Positions 11,516-23,480 are shown, counted from the first letter of the stretch. The stretch is DNA of 64,000 nucleotides from Corythucha ciliata (GCA_038030265.1 CM075938.1:52135189-52199188), one strand, 5' to 3'. Numbers and translations: made by a program. Notes: generated by a model from the sequence alone, not told the origin.

Positions 11516-11674
11516 GTCGGCTCAAGTCCACAGTATTTACTGATATCACTTGCAAATTTATATTCTCCACGGTCGGATATAGACTGAAATTCGGTGAAAG
11601 TAGCCAAATCGATGTCCAACCGTTCGACCTCTTCACATAGCAACATCCATGGATAAGCTAAAAATTCTCATTTT
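11516..11674. other. No recognisable feature
   Basis: Short non-satellite stretch between two family B arrays. Nothing was identified. Confidence 0.4.
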
Positions 11675-12370
11675 TCCGCATTTAAGCTTTTCGGGGGCTC
11701 CCTAGGATCTTATCGGCGTATTCGCGCTTGTGCCTTAAAGAAGACACGAATTGGCGATCTCTCCATTTTAAAAGCGATTTAGCGCTTTTTCCACACATTT
11801 CTCAGCGCACGAATTCTCAATTTCATCGGTGAATTAGCGATCTTTCTTCACTTTAGCTCTCTCAATTTTTGTCGCGAGTTCATGTTTTTCCGGGCTTTAG
11901 CCGCTATTGAACTACATCAGCCGTGAATTAGTGATTTATTTAACTTTTTGCCATGAATCAGCGTTTTTTTTTCAACTGATCTCTCGAAGAAGCGAATTAT
12001 AGTGTTTTCTTAATTTTAGACGCGAATTGCTGCTTTTTGCAAACTTTATTCACGAATTGAACTATTTTCTTCAATTTTAGACGCGAATTATTGTTTTAGC
12101 TTGTGACGTGAGTTAGCTATTTGTCTAAATTTTAGCCCAGAATCAGCGCAATTTTGGTTCTGGAAGTTTCACCTAGAATCGACACTTTTTCAAAATTTCG
12201 GTCACGCATATTAGCTCTTTCCAACATTTTAGCTACGTACTTGCCCCCCCAGAACGGCAAATTAGAGCGTTTTCTCAGTTTTGGTCGCCTATAAGGACCT
12301 CCAGACAATGGGGATCAGCGTATTTTCTCTATTTTAGCTGCGAAATTGCCTTTAGGAGGCGCCAAGACAA
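11675..12370 (-). repeat. Family B array, inverted
   Basis: Units of the TTTTAGCCGCGAATTAGCG type. The variant block CCTATAAGGACCTCC..GGGGATCAGCGTATTTTCTC (12290-12340) also occurs near 11445-11500 and, more diverged, near 32445-32500. The arrays therefore share order as well as unit. Confidence 0.8.
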
Positions 12371-12419
12371 TGCCAGTGCACCTTTTTAACTAAGTAAAAA
12401 AAAAAAGATTTTTTCTTTC

Positions 12420-13260
12420 TGAGAAATGGATCATTTCCATCCACCTCACGATTGGGTTTTCAGCAAACCCAAACGCTACGAATTTGAGGTTTTAGTTCTT
12501 CAGCAGGAACACCCCACGAAATTAGCCTTTAAGTGACCCAATGCGCGCAAAATTGGTTGTAAAGCGAGCAAATCCCAAAAAAGTACGTTTTAATGAAGCA
12601 GAGCAATCGCGAAAATGATTTGAATAGTGTGCTAAAACCGCTAAATTATGGTTTTGAATGAGACAACTCAGTGAATATCGGAGGGTTCATAAAAAAAAAA
12701 AATCGGCGAAATTTAGTGGTTTTAGAGAATGAAATCCGATATATTTTATTATTTAGTGAGCCAGACGCGCGAAAATGTTTGAGGGGGGAGGGGACCTCGC
12801 TAAATTCGGGTTTCAGCAACAAACAGGTGCGAAATTGGGTTTTCATCAATGAAACAACCGTGAAATTTGGAGTTTCTGTGAGCCAGAACCACGAAAATTG
12901 GTTTTAAGCGAAAAAAATCCGCGAAATGGTTTTTAGCGAGAAAAATCCGCGGAATGGTTTTATTTAATTAGGGCGAATTAGTTTTTTTTTTTTTTAGTGA
13001 GTCAGACGTACAAAATTGGTCTCTTTTTATCACGCCCCCCCCCCCCCTGAAATTGGTTTATCAACTGCACAAATTGGAGAAATTGTTATTTTTAGTGAGC
13101 GAAATCAGGGAAATTATGTTATAGTGCGCAGACCCACAAAAATGTCGTATTGGCGAGAAAATTCTAGACAGCGATATCCGAAAAATTTGTTTCTTAGTCA
13201 GCCAGACTCGCGGCACATTTTTTTTGCGAGAAAAATATTTATTTCTAGAGCCAGATGACT
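12420..13260 (+). repeat. Family D ~30-bp satellite array
   Basis: Diverged repeats of GAGCCAGAACCACGAAAATTG plus GTTTTTAGTGA type, spaced ~28-34 bp. The array includes long T runs and a C run of about 12 near 13027. ORFs read from it consist of the repeat phrase and are not counted as genes. Confidence 0.75.
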
Positions 13261-13939
13261 CATCTATGAGCTATGACTTATCTGATAATTATGACTCATC
13301 TTTCTTGGAATTTTCTTTCGCACTCACTGACTCTAAACGGGCCAGAGAGTTCTCCCCCTAGGCTAGGGGTGCCTATAAGGGGGGGGGAGTAATCTCGCGG
13401 GGTGCGACACTACAATTGGGAAGGGGAGGGAAATAACGCATGCATGTTCTCTCAATAGGCAAACTAGTACCCCTAAGTCCACTCCTCCTTTCAGAGGGAT
13501 GAATTTGAGTCAAACACTAAGGTCCAAATTCATAGTCACCCCTATGAGGAAAATATTCCCTTGAGGGACTTCAAATCACTCGGTGTGAGTGTGAATCGTC
13601 TGTTTTAAATCAAGTCAAGGAAATATTTTCCTCAAGGGACGACTGTGAATGCGTGTCTAATGCCGCAGCTATAATGTAAATCTATAGATATGCTGTAGAA
13701 AGGAGTTCCGTTCGAGCAGGTCAGTCGATACTAGCGACATCGCGAAAGGTTCATGCCCCCCCCCCCCCAGGTGAATTTTAACCAGAAACGGCTGCATTTC
13801 GCACTTGATAACGGTCTAAAAGACTCAAAAACAAGCAAAGCAAGAAATATTGGACAAAAATGTTAAAATCACCGCTAAGCCTCGTAAGCGATTTTCTTGA
13901 AAAAAACAAATCGGGAAATCCGATTTTCGATCAGTAGAT
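13261..13939. other. Unassigned, with short direct and inverted repeats
   Basis: Two related blocks near 13547-13575 (GAGGAAAATATTCCCTTGAGG) and 13617-13643 (AAGGAAATATTTTCCTCAAG) contain AAATATT palindromes. Poly-G (13380) and poly-C (13748) tracts are present. No gene or known element was seen. Confidence 0.4.
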
Positions 13940-14285
13940 CCGTTAAAACTGGTTCTTCCAGTGTTTCAAGCGTTTCTGGCCGCACTGTCCCGTTTCAAGC
14001 GGCCATGGGGGAAATGTTTTTCGCCGACTGTGTGTAGTGGTGGACCCGCCAATAATCGAAGCCTCTTCTGAAGGCTGCAAAGGTGAAGGGACGAGCCTCG
14101 ACGCAGAGGAGAACCTCAATGACCCGCTAATGGAGACAAGAAAGTTGGCTAATGTCAACGACATTCTGAAACGCTGATTTTTACTTTGGGCGATGACAGA
14201 ATTAACAATGTTTAATTGCACACAAACAAAATTGCTCTGACGACAATGGTCAGAGGCACTCACTATATCCAAGTCCGGCTCAAAT
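13940..14285. other. GC-richer block of unknown origin
   Basis: Composition is clearly richer in G and C than the flanking satellite. A 109-codon minus-strand ORF spans it, without a motif I recognise. It lies just downstream (in minus sense) of the reverse-transcriptase relic, so it may be a remnant of the same retrotransposon. That is inference. Confidence 0.3.
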
Positions 14286-14289
14286 CGAA

Positions 14290-14440
14290 AAAATGGCCAA
14301 ACATTGAAAAGTGGGAAAGTACGCGGTAAATAGTTTCAAGAAAGCGCTATTACTCGTGGCTAAAACAGCGAAAAAGCGTTCATTTGCCGTTTCCCGATGC
14401 AATTTCCAGACAAAAACTGAGAAAAAAATCACTGATTCGC
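14290..14440 (+). repeat. Short family B block
   Basis: A few family B units, including GGCTAAAACAGCGAAAAAGCG and a GATGCAATTTCCAGAC variant that also occurs at 37097. They abut the reverse-transcriptase relic. Confidence 0.6.
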
Positions 14441-14444
14441 CCCG

Positions 14445-14957
14445 AATACCGAGACAATTTGATATTTACTGAGTGCATTTTCTTGTAAAGAGAGCTACAA
14501 TGAGAATAGAGATTTATTACGTGGTTCGTGGGTAACCTTTCCCGGCGAATATTTAAGGATGGTTCACATGCTTCCACCTGCATGACATTTGTGTGGATAG
14601 AAGACAACCTAAGCATCGTCTGATACACTTGTTTTGGAAAATGTCAAGCCTCCGGAAGTGGCATCCGGGATTTTACTGTGTGTACAACGCTCAACGCCAC
14701 CCCCCCCCCACCAATTAATTTCACTGCCAATAGGCAGGATTCTTTGTTTTGAGAAAGGGCAGACTACTGATTTCACTGGAGAAATCGTCTGATTGTTACT
14801 GGCAGCCCAATCCATAAATAAGTGAACACCATTATTTATTACATCAATACACGATTCAATCGATTTCTGAGATGTATAAATGCATACGTCATCCGCGAAT
14901 TGTGTCACGCTAACCTGGGCAGGCAATCCCTGTTGTAGGTCGTAAGCGTAAACGCAA
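14445..14957 (-). pseudogene. Non-LTR retrotransposon reverse-transcriptase relic, 3' part
   Basis: Minus-strand translation from 14957 gives a Y-A-Y-D-L segment, then the RT catalytic block FADDVCIYT with its DD pair, and a following N-N-G-V helix region. A second frame (14628-14440) gives QVEACEPSLNIRRERL, the conserved post-RT segment of Jockey/R1-like elements (usually EA..PPL..RR..L). Frame changes, a CCCCCCCCC run and an apparent deletion between the two blocks show it is dead. The 5' continuation of the same RT is at 16240-16365; an inserted ~1.28-kb element separates them. It would have encoded ORF2 polymerase for target-primed retrotransposition. Confidence 0.8.
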
Positions 14958-16239
14958 TCATGTTACGTTTGCTGCCCACAGATTATTGATACCACCACCG
15001 ATATCCTATACTTCTTTCTTGTACAATGTTCTGATTGCTGCCCCCAGAGTATTTATACCACCGCCGATCTCTTATACATCTTTCTTGACTAGCTACCAAA
15101 CATAGGAAATGGTACGGAAATTATTCCCGTTCTGGGAAAAGCAACATTACATGTGAAATGGTTCGGGAATGCAAAATATTATCTCAGTTATGGGGAAAGC
15201 TATCATACATACAAAATGATATGGGAATAAGCAAAATACTATTCCAGTTTTGAGGAAATCCAACGTTCACGGGGAATGCTACGGGTAGCTAAATATCTCA
15301 GTTCTGGGGAAAGCTAATCCCCGAACAACCGAATTTCACAACGTTACCGCTCTTTTCATTCTTCATTGTCCGTGAGTGACCACGGAAATGTGTTGCTGTC
15401 CCTAGAATAATGATATTATGCAGAATACAACCGAGTTATAGAATCCTCCCCTGTGCGGTACATTCGAATGTCGCGGAGTCCCGGTGCGATGAGGATTGAG
15501 GCAAATAGACACCAAATTCGTATTTCTACAGTTGAAACGCCTGTAGAAATACGCCACCCCAAATTTAACTGTTTCCCGGGGAGGGCCTCGTCGAGGAAAA
15601 TTAAATTGGGCAAACGGACCTAATTTTTCGTTTTTAGATCATGAAGAAACCCTTGAAAACTAGATTTCAAATGATTCTGAAAATAACGGTGAAACGGCCC
15701 AAAAATAACCACAGGGTAAGTAAGCATTTAAAAAAATTAAATTTTTTTTCATTTTTCATTTTCATCGATTTTTGAAATCGATCGATGTGAAATTTTTCCG
15801 CAATTTAGAATTGAAATTTGACCGATTTGAAATGTTTTTTTTTTTTTTAATTCTGCAAAAATTCGGCATAAATCACAGTCGCTCGGCCTCCAGCTTGCGT
15901 CAAAATTTGAACCCTCTACAATGAATAGAACCCGGTCAAATTGCGATTTCTACAATTTTGAAAAGTTTCGGCGGTGATTCTGGGCTGACCCCCCCCCCCA
16001 CACACATCCCCCCACACAAAGGTTGGCTTAATTTGCCGATATTTCTCCAGACGACTTTAGGCCTCATTTTGAGGGGGAAGGAGTGGTTAATTTCGGCATT
16101 TCTATGACTTGTGTCGTGTGAAATGAGGTGGGAAGTCAAATTTGTTTCGATTGACGGGACGTTGGTGGGGGGGGGGGGAGAAGAGGCTATTTCTAGACGT
16201 TGGACATTTTCGAAGCTTTAAAATTCGGGAAAATCGTTA
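14957..16239 (+). mobile_element. Duplicated element H, copy 2, inserted in RT relic
   Basis: This segment matches 3948-5093 in the same orientation and lies between codons of an otherwise collinear RT: GLPQGG..SPLLYI ends at 16240 and C-V-Y-A-Y-D-L begins at 14956. It is therefore an insertion. Ends are about CATGTTACGTTT and AAAATCGTTATA; TGTTACGTTT against TATAACGATTT is only a weak inverted similarity. Relative to copy 1 it lacks about 240 bp and has about 300 bp extra (15681-15983, AT-rich with long T runs). No clear target duplication and no transposase were seen. Confidence 0.75.
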
Positions 16240-16365
16240 TATGTATAAAAGTGGGCTTGATATTCCTCCTTGAGGCAGACCTCGATAAGTCCTGATTGGG
16301 CCAAAAATGGAGTCGTACAGATATTTTGAATGAGAGTTGATGGAATTCCTATACATATTTATGAA
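16240..16365 (-). pseudogene. Reverse-transcriptase relic, 5' part
   Basis: Minus-strand translation ends with TYRGLPQGGISSPLLYI, the conserved RT motif (GxPQG..xSPLL) that normally stands ~20-25 residues before the FADD block. About 25 upstream residues (N-M-Y-R-N-S-I-N) are plausible RT. Family B satellite begins at about 16366, so the remainder is missing. It belongs with 14445-14957. Confidence 0.75.
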
Positions 16366-17270
16366 AAAATCGCGAACCCAAGAAAAGGCGCTAATTCGCG
16401 CTAAAAAGCGCTTTATCTCAGCCAAAAAATGAGGAAAATCGCATATTCGCCTGGTAAAAACGCTACTTCACGTCTTTTAAGTTATGAAATAGAGCTAATT
16501 CGCGGATAGTATACGAAAACACTAAACCGCGCCTTAACTGTAGATAAACCACTTATTCAGGGATTAAACAAAGAAAATCGCTAATTCGAGGTTAAAATTT
16601 CGAAAAATCACTGAATCGACGCATATATTTGAAAATAAGCGCTAATTCGTGGATAAAATTAAGAAAAAAAATCTTTAATTCCCGGCTAAAATATAATAAA
16701 ATTGTTAGCCACGGTTAAAATTGTGAAAAACAGCTAATCTTGTGATAGAAATCGCTAATTCAGTACTAAAATTAAGAAAAGCCGCTAACTCACGGCTGAA
16801 ATTGAAGAAAAATTACTAGTTACCGACTGAAATTATAAAAACGCTGAATCGAGACCAATTGTTTGAGAAAATCGCTAATTTTGGGTTAAAATGTAGAAAA
16901 ATCGCTAATCCACGGCTTAAATTAATAAAAATAGCTTATTCGTGGATAAAATGTAGATAAGTGCTAATTCACGGCTAAAAAACATGAGAGTAAAATGAAG
17001 ACAAATCACTAATTCACGGCGGTTAAAATAATTAACTAAAATTGATAAAAAGAACTAATTCACGGCCAAATTTGATATAAAAACGCTAATTCACGCTTCC
17101 GAAGGCAACTCCGTGGAGAAAAGGCGCTAGTTCATGGCTCAGAGTGAAAAAATGCTCTAATTTATTGCTGAAATTATAGGAACAATGTTATCCGCGGATA
17201 ACATAATGTGTAGAAAAAGTGCAAACTCCGGGCTAAAATTAAGATTATAAGCGGTAATTCATTGCTACGT
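16366..17270 (+). repeat. Family B array (plus)
   Basis: Many units with CTAATTCACGGCTAAAATT. The variant unit TTCCGAAGGCAACTCCGTGG is at 17097. The array directly abuts the truncated RT at its left edge. Confidence 0.85.
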
Positions 17271-18429
17271 AAATCCTATAGTTCTTGTCAAGAGACGAGG
17301 AGACCTCATAGAAATTTCCTCGCTTCGGGCTCCGGGCTCCGATATGGGGTGGGTCCGCCACTGACGAGTTATACTAACGCGTAAAAGAGTTAAATGTTAA
17401 TTAACATTTCATTAACGTATTAATTATGTATTAACTTTTTAATTAACAATGTCCAAGTCGGTGACCACAAGTATAAAGTATTTCTCATTTACAACAATCA
17501 GTTTGATTTTGATTCTCGAAAACGTGTAGTGCAGAAGGGAACTCACTTCGCTTCACAAAAAATGCCTTGAGTTCTTGGATTTATCGGTAGTTAGAAGTAC
17601 ACGGAGTGACAAAGTAACATCCCCCCATGGGAAGGCATGTAACGGGTAAAACTCGTGGAAATTCTTTCAAAGTTAGGAAGCGAGTTAAGCTTTTTAATAG
17701 GTCTATAAGCCCTGTTTCTTGGTACAGTGAGAGAGGGAGGGAGAGAGAAGATAATTTAGCTGCCAATATGAAATTGATTATACCTGGGTTCGAACAGGGA
17801 ACATAGAATTCGGGGAATAACGTTTCCTTATTTCTTAATTCCTCCACTTCAGTAAATGGAAATGTGGGCCCGGAATCCAGAATATTCCACCAAAAACCCA
17901 GACAAAAGAATCCGGTTCGAAGGGATTAAAAGAGTCAAGCACCTGGGCTACATACTACACATATATACTTTTCAAGCATTTACTACAAAATTTATATACT
18001 TACAACAAAAATAATAACTTTACATTTTGCTTCATCCGTTTTATGTATGGCTCACACGCGTCATAGACAGGAAGGTAGGTGTATAAAATGGGAATTTTGA
18101 ATAAACTATGTACACACCTTGATTGATTTCTTAAAGTGCCAAAACCGCAAAATACGATTTTTTTTTAATGTCAGCCCTATGAAATCGAAGACTGGTGGGA
18201 GAAGAACCATACAAAATTGACTTTGATTCTAATGATCTACGACTCGCAGAAGGAAAATTTAAATTTGGGACCAGGAAATTATAAATTTCTGTTATAAACT
18301 TGCCCTTTTTTCCACCGATTTTCCCAGAGCGAACTCCGAAATTCGTTTTTTTTTGTTTGTTTGTTTTTTTTTTGGATAAGCCCTAAACCCGGAAATTCCG
18401 AAATCGAAGAACCAAAAATCATGAAATTA
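17271..18429. other. Unassigned stretch with short palindromes
   Basis: Contains GTGGGTCCGCCACTG (about 17349-17363), resembling a hAT-type right end without a visible partner, and an exact 18-bp palindrome AAATGTTAATTAACATTT at 17392-17409. On the minus strand CCTGTTCGAACCCAGG (about 17783-17798) fits an RNA polymerase III box B in a small stem-loop, with a weak box A about 46 nt upstream, so a tRNA-derived SINE is possible. A minus-strand ORF at 17581-17847 has no recognised motif. Confidence 0.35.
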
Positions 18430-18700
18430 CCGTCGAATGAGTTTGGTGCTTCCATGGACAGCATCAGTCAGGCCATCGACAGCTCTGTAGCCCAAGCAAG
18501 AGCCGCGACCTCGCTGGCATACTCTGAAGCCCAGAAATCCCGCAGTTACGGCATCGCAAACGCTCATTTTATTTACCGTCTTTAAAAGCGTATTGTGCGT
18601 TTTGGCCTCGGCTATATTCTGCCATTGACCATCGTTTGGGAGACTCGTAAACCGCATCATGCTCAAATCGAATACTTTCTTAAACATTGACCACAAAAAC
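18430..18700. other. GC-richer block with ORFs on both strands
   Basis: A sharp rise in G and C against its neighbours. ORFs run in both directions (18421-18585 plus, 18427-18702 minus). I recognise no domain. It is probably a fragment of a mobile element or an exon-like pseudogene, but the sequence does not decide. Confidence 0.3.
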
Positions 18701-18834
18701 ACCGGCTTTCGTGCATTTCGTCACTGAACGATATTTACACACAAAAAAGTGCCAAAATACGGAATTGGACGAAACTGCTCATCTTGCGGGGGGGGGAGAG
18801 GGGTTCACGTCACCAAAATCCGAAAATGTCAGAC

Positions 18835-19260
18835 GAGCCGCGACAAAGTTTAAAATTGAGAAAAAGAGCAAATTCGCGGCTAAAATTGAGAAAAACAGTT
18901 AATCCACGGATCACGGATAATATCGAGAAAAATTCCAATTCACAGATAAAGTGTAGAATAAGCGCTAATTCACGAAAACACAATAATTATCTTCTTCTAA
19001 AGACAACTTCTTTGCTAAAATTGAGAAACTACTAGTCAAGAAATTGATAAATCGCGACTAAAATGTGTGAAATTCGTGGTGTGAAATTGAGAAAAAGCGC
19101 TAATTCGCTGTAGAAATTGAGAAAAACTCGATTCACGGTTAATATGGAGAAAAATCCTAGTTGAGCTAAGAATAACGCTAATTGATGTCTAAAATTAAAC
19201 TAAAAACGCTAATTAATTCACGGCTAAAAATGAGAAAACTCTCCAGGGCATCAAATCAGG
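18835..19260 (+). repeat. Family B array (plus)
   Basis: About a dozen degenerate units, including a TTCTAAAGACAACTTCTTTGC variant at 18997. It ends near 19260, just before a family A array begins. Confidence 0.8.
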
Positions 19261-19286
19261 GCGGAAAGAACGCACACACCTGGTAC

Positions 19287-19830
19287 CAAGCTAGTAGATT
19301 CAGGCCCTAAAATTGGCGTACAAAAAAAAAACTGAGCTGACTGAACGTAGCGATACTTACCCTGAAAATGGTAAAAACCGACCGTGCGAGCTCAAAAAAT
19401 GGCCAAACTAGCCATTCGCACGTAGAAAATGTTTATAACTGACGATTCGAGCCCTCAAAATGCCAAAAAAAACTGACCACTGGCTTTCGAAAAATGGCCA
19501 AACTGACCATTCACGCCTTGAAAATGGCCAAACCTACATTTTGCGACTTAAAAAACAACTAAACCGGCAATTTAAGGCCTTGATGACTTGACGAACCATT
19601 CTTGTCTTAAGAATGACAAAACTGACTCTTTTTTTCGTCGAAAAAATTGTAAAATTCGTAGAAAATGTTTATAACTGACGATTCGAGCCCTCAAAATGCC
19701 AAAAAAACCGACCACTGGCATTCGAAAAATGGCCAAACTGACCATTTACGCCCTAAAAATGGCCAAACTGGCTATCCACGTCCTAAAAATGTGAAAAATG
19801 AATCCAAGCGCCCTAAAAAAAAAGGTGTAT
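19287..19830 (+). repeat. Family A array
   Basis: Units of CGCCCTAAAAATGGCCAAAC type. A 60-bp stretch (GTAGAAAATGTTTATAACTG through GACCACTGGC) occurs at about 19423-19483 and again at about 19651-19711, so a 228-bp segment has been tandemly duplicated. Confidence 0.8.
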
Positions 19831-19834
19831 TTGA

Positions 19835-19925
19835 CAACAGCTAGCCCTGTTATGGTCCCTGTCCCCAGGCAAAAATGCCTGGTGACCTCAGAAGTGTCAT
19901 CTCCTAGACCATAAAAAACGTCCTG
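19835..19925 (+). repeat. Dispersed repeat R2, copy 1
   Basis: GACAACAGCTAGCCCTGTTA through CTCAGAAGTGTCATCTCC matches, inverted, 56110-56205. It contains a 7-bp stem hairpin CCAGGCAAAAATGCCTGG. The class of repeat is unknown. Confidence 0.55.
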
Positions 19926-20119
19926 CGCAGGTGCCAGACACGATTTTCCATAGGGTAAGCTCCCTGACTATTTTTATGACGTTTCATTAACTAATCCATG
20001 AAAAACACTATAGTAATATCATGTATAGCCTGAAGGGAATTGTCTTCCACATGTGAATAAAGTCCCCACCCATGGGGTGGGGGGAAAACGGGGCCATTCT
20101 CAATCAGCTGCCTATAGTG

Positions 20120-20260
20120 ACGTGGTCTTGCGAGACCAAGACCAAAGCGGTCTTGATCTTGCAGCAGCGTCTTGGTCTTGGTCTTGCATAGGAAAGGGCG
20201 GTCTTGGTCTTGCAGTGAAATCCTGGTCTTGGTCTAGCAGCAATGGTCTTGCAAAAATGT
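20120..20260 (+). repeat. GGTCTTGGTCTTGCAG tandem repeat
   Basis: Five or more GGTCTTGGTCTTGCA-like units in direct and one inverted orientation (GAGACCAAGACC at the start). The ORFs across it on both strands are caused by this repeat. Confidence 0.75.
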
Positions 20261-20459
20261 AAAAAATTTCTTTTAAAAATGCATCGCGAGTAAAATCGAG
20301 TGTTATAGTTATGTAAATGCACATAATATCATGAATAGAGAATAATTAACTTTCGGATTTAATGATTTATTGATGGGTTGCAACTTTGTGGATAAAAATG
20401 AGACAGAGGAAAATATAATGAAGAAATTCAGAAAATTCTTGCAATTCGCTGTTTGCGAA

Positions 20460-20600
20460 CTCTCTTCCGTGGCTTCCACGAGCCCAAAGAAAACTGCATC
20501 CCTGAAACTTGCAACTTCGCTGAAATCGTGACCCGAAACTTGCAAATTTCGTGGATATTTAACTCAAAATGTTACAATTTTGCGCGATTCGGGCTTTGGG
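20460..20600 (+). repeat. Family K short array
   Basis: A few units of GAAACTTGCAATTTCGCGG type, ~32-34 bp apart. It is related to the larger array at 43040-43805. Confidence 0.55.
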
Positions 20601-21599
20601 CACTGTTAGGAATCGGTGCCCGTGCTCACTGGAAAAACTACATTATCAAACCAATCTGGGGGGGGGGGGCAAACTTCATGTTTCGGCTTGGATATAGTCA
20701 GTTTATTTTCATTTCGACCATGTTCCCTATACCAAATCAGTGAGGCCCCCCCCCCCCGTTTTTTTTTCTGGTGCCCGACCTCCGAGAAATGGTTTTCTGA
20801 ATAAGTCAACCCCTGAAAGTCGACCTTTGCCAGAGCCCCCCCCCCCCAACATCGATCGGTTTTTATTAAAATCACACTTGAAATTCGCGAGTTGCATTGG
20901 GGGGGGGGGGGAAGTGTTCGATTAAATGTTTGAATCCCACACGCCCTGCTGTGACAAGCTTAAATTGATTGTTTTCAGATAAATGATCAACATTTAATGA
21001 CCGAATTTGTCGGCTTATGAGCTTTATGGCCCAGTTGCTATTAAAAACTCATTTGAAATTTGGATTAGCCCAAGAAAGTCGGAATCACCTGCTCACCGTT
21101 GATAAAAACAAAACCAAAAACGACTTGATAAGTACATAACATTGAAGGAAAATATTGGAAGAAGTCCAGAAAACACATTAATCGAACGCGATTTCATGTA
21201 AATTGTGTCAATGAAAATGTCGTGTTGACATTCTCTTTTCTTTTCCAAGGTAAATTATTTAAAGATCGAAATTGTTTTGAAATGAATTCGTGGTCAAAGG
21301 GTGGTGGAGTGGAAAGGGAGAGATAATTAACAAATAAGTCTCATCGAATGAAATTGTTGTCAGTTTTGCAGGGGAGGTATTCGCGATTTACGAGTCTTCA
21401 ACAATTCTCCCCCCCCCCCACCGTTCCAGCCCATCACATTCCGACTTTACAACTTTCGAAGGCTATTAAGTTTACTCCTCGCACCGCATTTTTTTTTTTT
21501 TTTTTTATGTGAATTCCTTCTCACGGGGAGCTAATGATTTTTTTTTTCGCAATCTTCTAATTTCTCTTTCGTCAAACACGCGACCCCCGCGCGGTGGTC
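20601..21599. other. Unassigned, rich in poly-G/poly-C tracts
   Basis: G or C runs of 9-12 at about 20660, 20747, 20838, 20899 and 21410. T runs lie near 21490 and 21540. No gene or element is supported. Confidence 0.5.
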
Positions 21600-23480
21600 A
21601 TCTTTCGTCCGTTTTTACGGCGTGTAAAAAAGAATAAAAGAGCGGTTCAAGATGCAGGGGGGGGGAAGAGGGCGAGCTTTTATGTGTCGTATTGTGAGAG
21701 CGAAGGGGTGGCAGTGGTGGGGTGAGGGGGGAGCTGCTATAAACACCTTCAAAGCTACTGCAGCTTCACGGAATTTTGACATCCTCTTCAAGATCTTTTC
21801 ACTTGAAACATACCCCCCTCCACCCCATCCAGCAACACCACCAAAACCAAGCACCCGCCCCAACAACCAACACACACACAAATAAGGACGAAGTGAAAAA
21901 CTCTTGACAATAAACAAGGTCTGCCCCTATTGTTTCCCCCTGGAGATTCTTCTGCCACCGAATAGAAGGACCAGTGAGTGTTCGGTTTGATGTCTTGTTT
22001 CTTCCTATTGTCCGATTGAATGTTGGTGGGGAGGGCGGGAAGAAGAGAAGAAAGAACTTTGACACTCTTGAAAAGCAGTGTTTGCCCCACACAGCTGTGT
22101 TAGTACGGGATTCTTGGAATTTCTGAAGGAAATGTTCTACTTCTAATTCTCTACAACTAGCCCATCGATTTCTTATATAATCACCTCCCTCCCCACAACC
22201 AATAACCACGACGCACCCCTTTAAACTATAAAGAACGTGTGTAGACCCAGAAATCACCGCGTCAAGTGTTCATAGTTAGTTGGGAAGGGCTTTTCACTCT
22301 GATGAAGATATCGAAGAGTCGACGAAGGGGGAGACCTGAACAATTAGCGATATAGTCCTAATACTCTTATCAATTGACGGCATGCCTTCCTCTCCTCTTT
22401 TTAGTTCATCGGCGTCTGGCCTACTCAACCCCCCCCCCCTCGATAACCTTTCCCACATCACACACACAAAGGCAACCCCCTCTCGCCCTTCATAACTCAA
22501 TCCTTTTTGCTCGATTTAGAGCAAAATTACGTGGAAATGAGTGGACGCAGCTTTTTAAAAAGGAACGACAGCGCCATAAAAATAAATTAAATTGTTTTGT
22601 TTTGTTCAAGGACAGCGTTAAATTTGTCCTTTTTGACAAGAATTTCGATTTATTCAAAACTATCATGGTGGCTGACCGAATCTGGTCCTCATTGGCCGGT
22701 AGGCGGACCCGTTCCCGTGCCCAACCCCTCATCTCCTCGATTTATTTTATTTTATTTTTTTTATATTATTTATACCGTCCTAACCCGGGCCTCTCTCTTG
22801 AAATCCTGAACATTAACATAACCCGTTCAGGCTATTCTGTTTCCCGCATCTTTATCTGCCTTTGTTACTTCTCGCGTTCTTTTATTATTAAAAGAAACGG
22901 GAAATTGCCTTCTAGAAGCGATCGAAATAAATCACTTAAGTTTTGGCAAGTGTTTTGTGGCCGCGGGAACACATAGAAGCGTGTACCCCTTGAGGTCGAA
23001 CTGAATAATCGACTCGGGTCATTGACTGAACTCTCTCTTGCAAAAGGGCCTCTGAAAAATCGAAAACCCCTTTGCTATTTTGAGACAGATAACCCTTTTC
23101 AGGTACGCTTTTTGAAACGACAAGTTGATGATAAAAGGAGAACCAGGTAGGAAAAAAAAAATACTCTAAAACCCGTTTTTTTCCGAAATAGCAAAATTAG
23201 TAGTGGGAAAAAATATGTATACCTACTGGGTGAAAGGAGACAAAAAAATTCGGGTGAAAATGAACCACACGTGTAACCGACCCCCCCCCCCCTCGAAAAT
23301 CAAAACCCTTATAAATACAATTTTTTTAACGATTTTTTAATGCTTGCATCACTTTTTTTTTTTTTAAAGTAACTGCGAGAAACTCATTCAATTTGAATTT
23401 TTGCAACTTTTGACGATGGATTCGGAAAGAGCGCAACTATTTCCTGATAGGGTTAGCCATTTTCGATTCGCATTAACTAT
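21600..23480. other. Unassigned island; longest ORF in window
   Basis: It contains the longest uninterrupted frame in the window (22374-22976 plus, 200 codons from ATG), and a 152-codon minus ORF at 21799-22257. Neither shows a domain, signal peptide followed by a conserved body, or convincing splice sites. The plus ORF starts in pyrimidine-rich sequence and is hydrophobic in short patches only. I regard both as probably non-coding. Poly-C tracts occur at 22430 and 23281. Confidence 0.35.

Noticed and set aside
21799..22257. 152-codon minus-strand ORF
   Set aside because: Composition follows GGTG/CACC-rich DNA on the opposite strand. No motif was seen.
22303..22325. CTGATGA..GAAG resembling a hammerhead core
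   Set aside because: Stem II would have no loop and GAAA is absent.
22374..22976. 200-codon plus-strand ORF, the longest in the window
   Set aside because: No domain or conserved-looking stretch, starts in pyrimidine-rich DNA, and lacks supporting splice or poly-A context. One such frame is not surprising in 64 kb.
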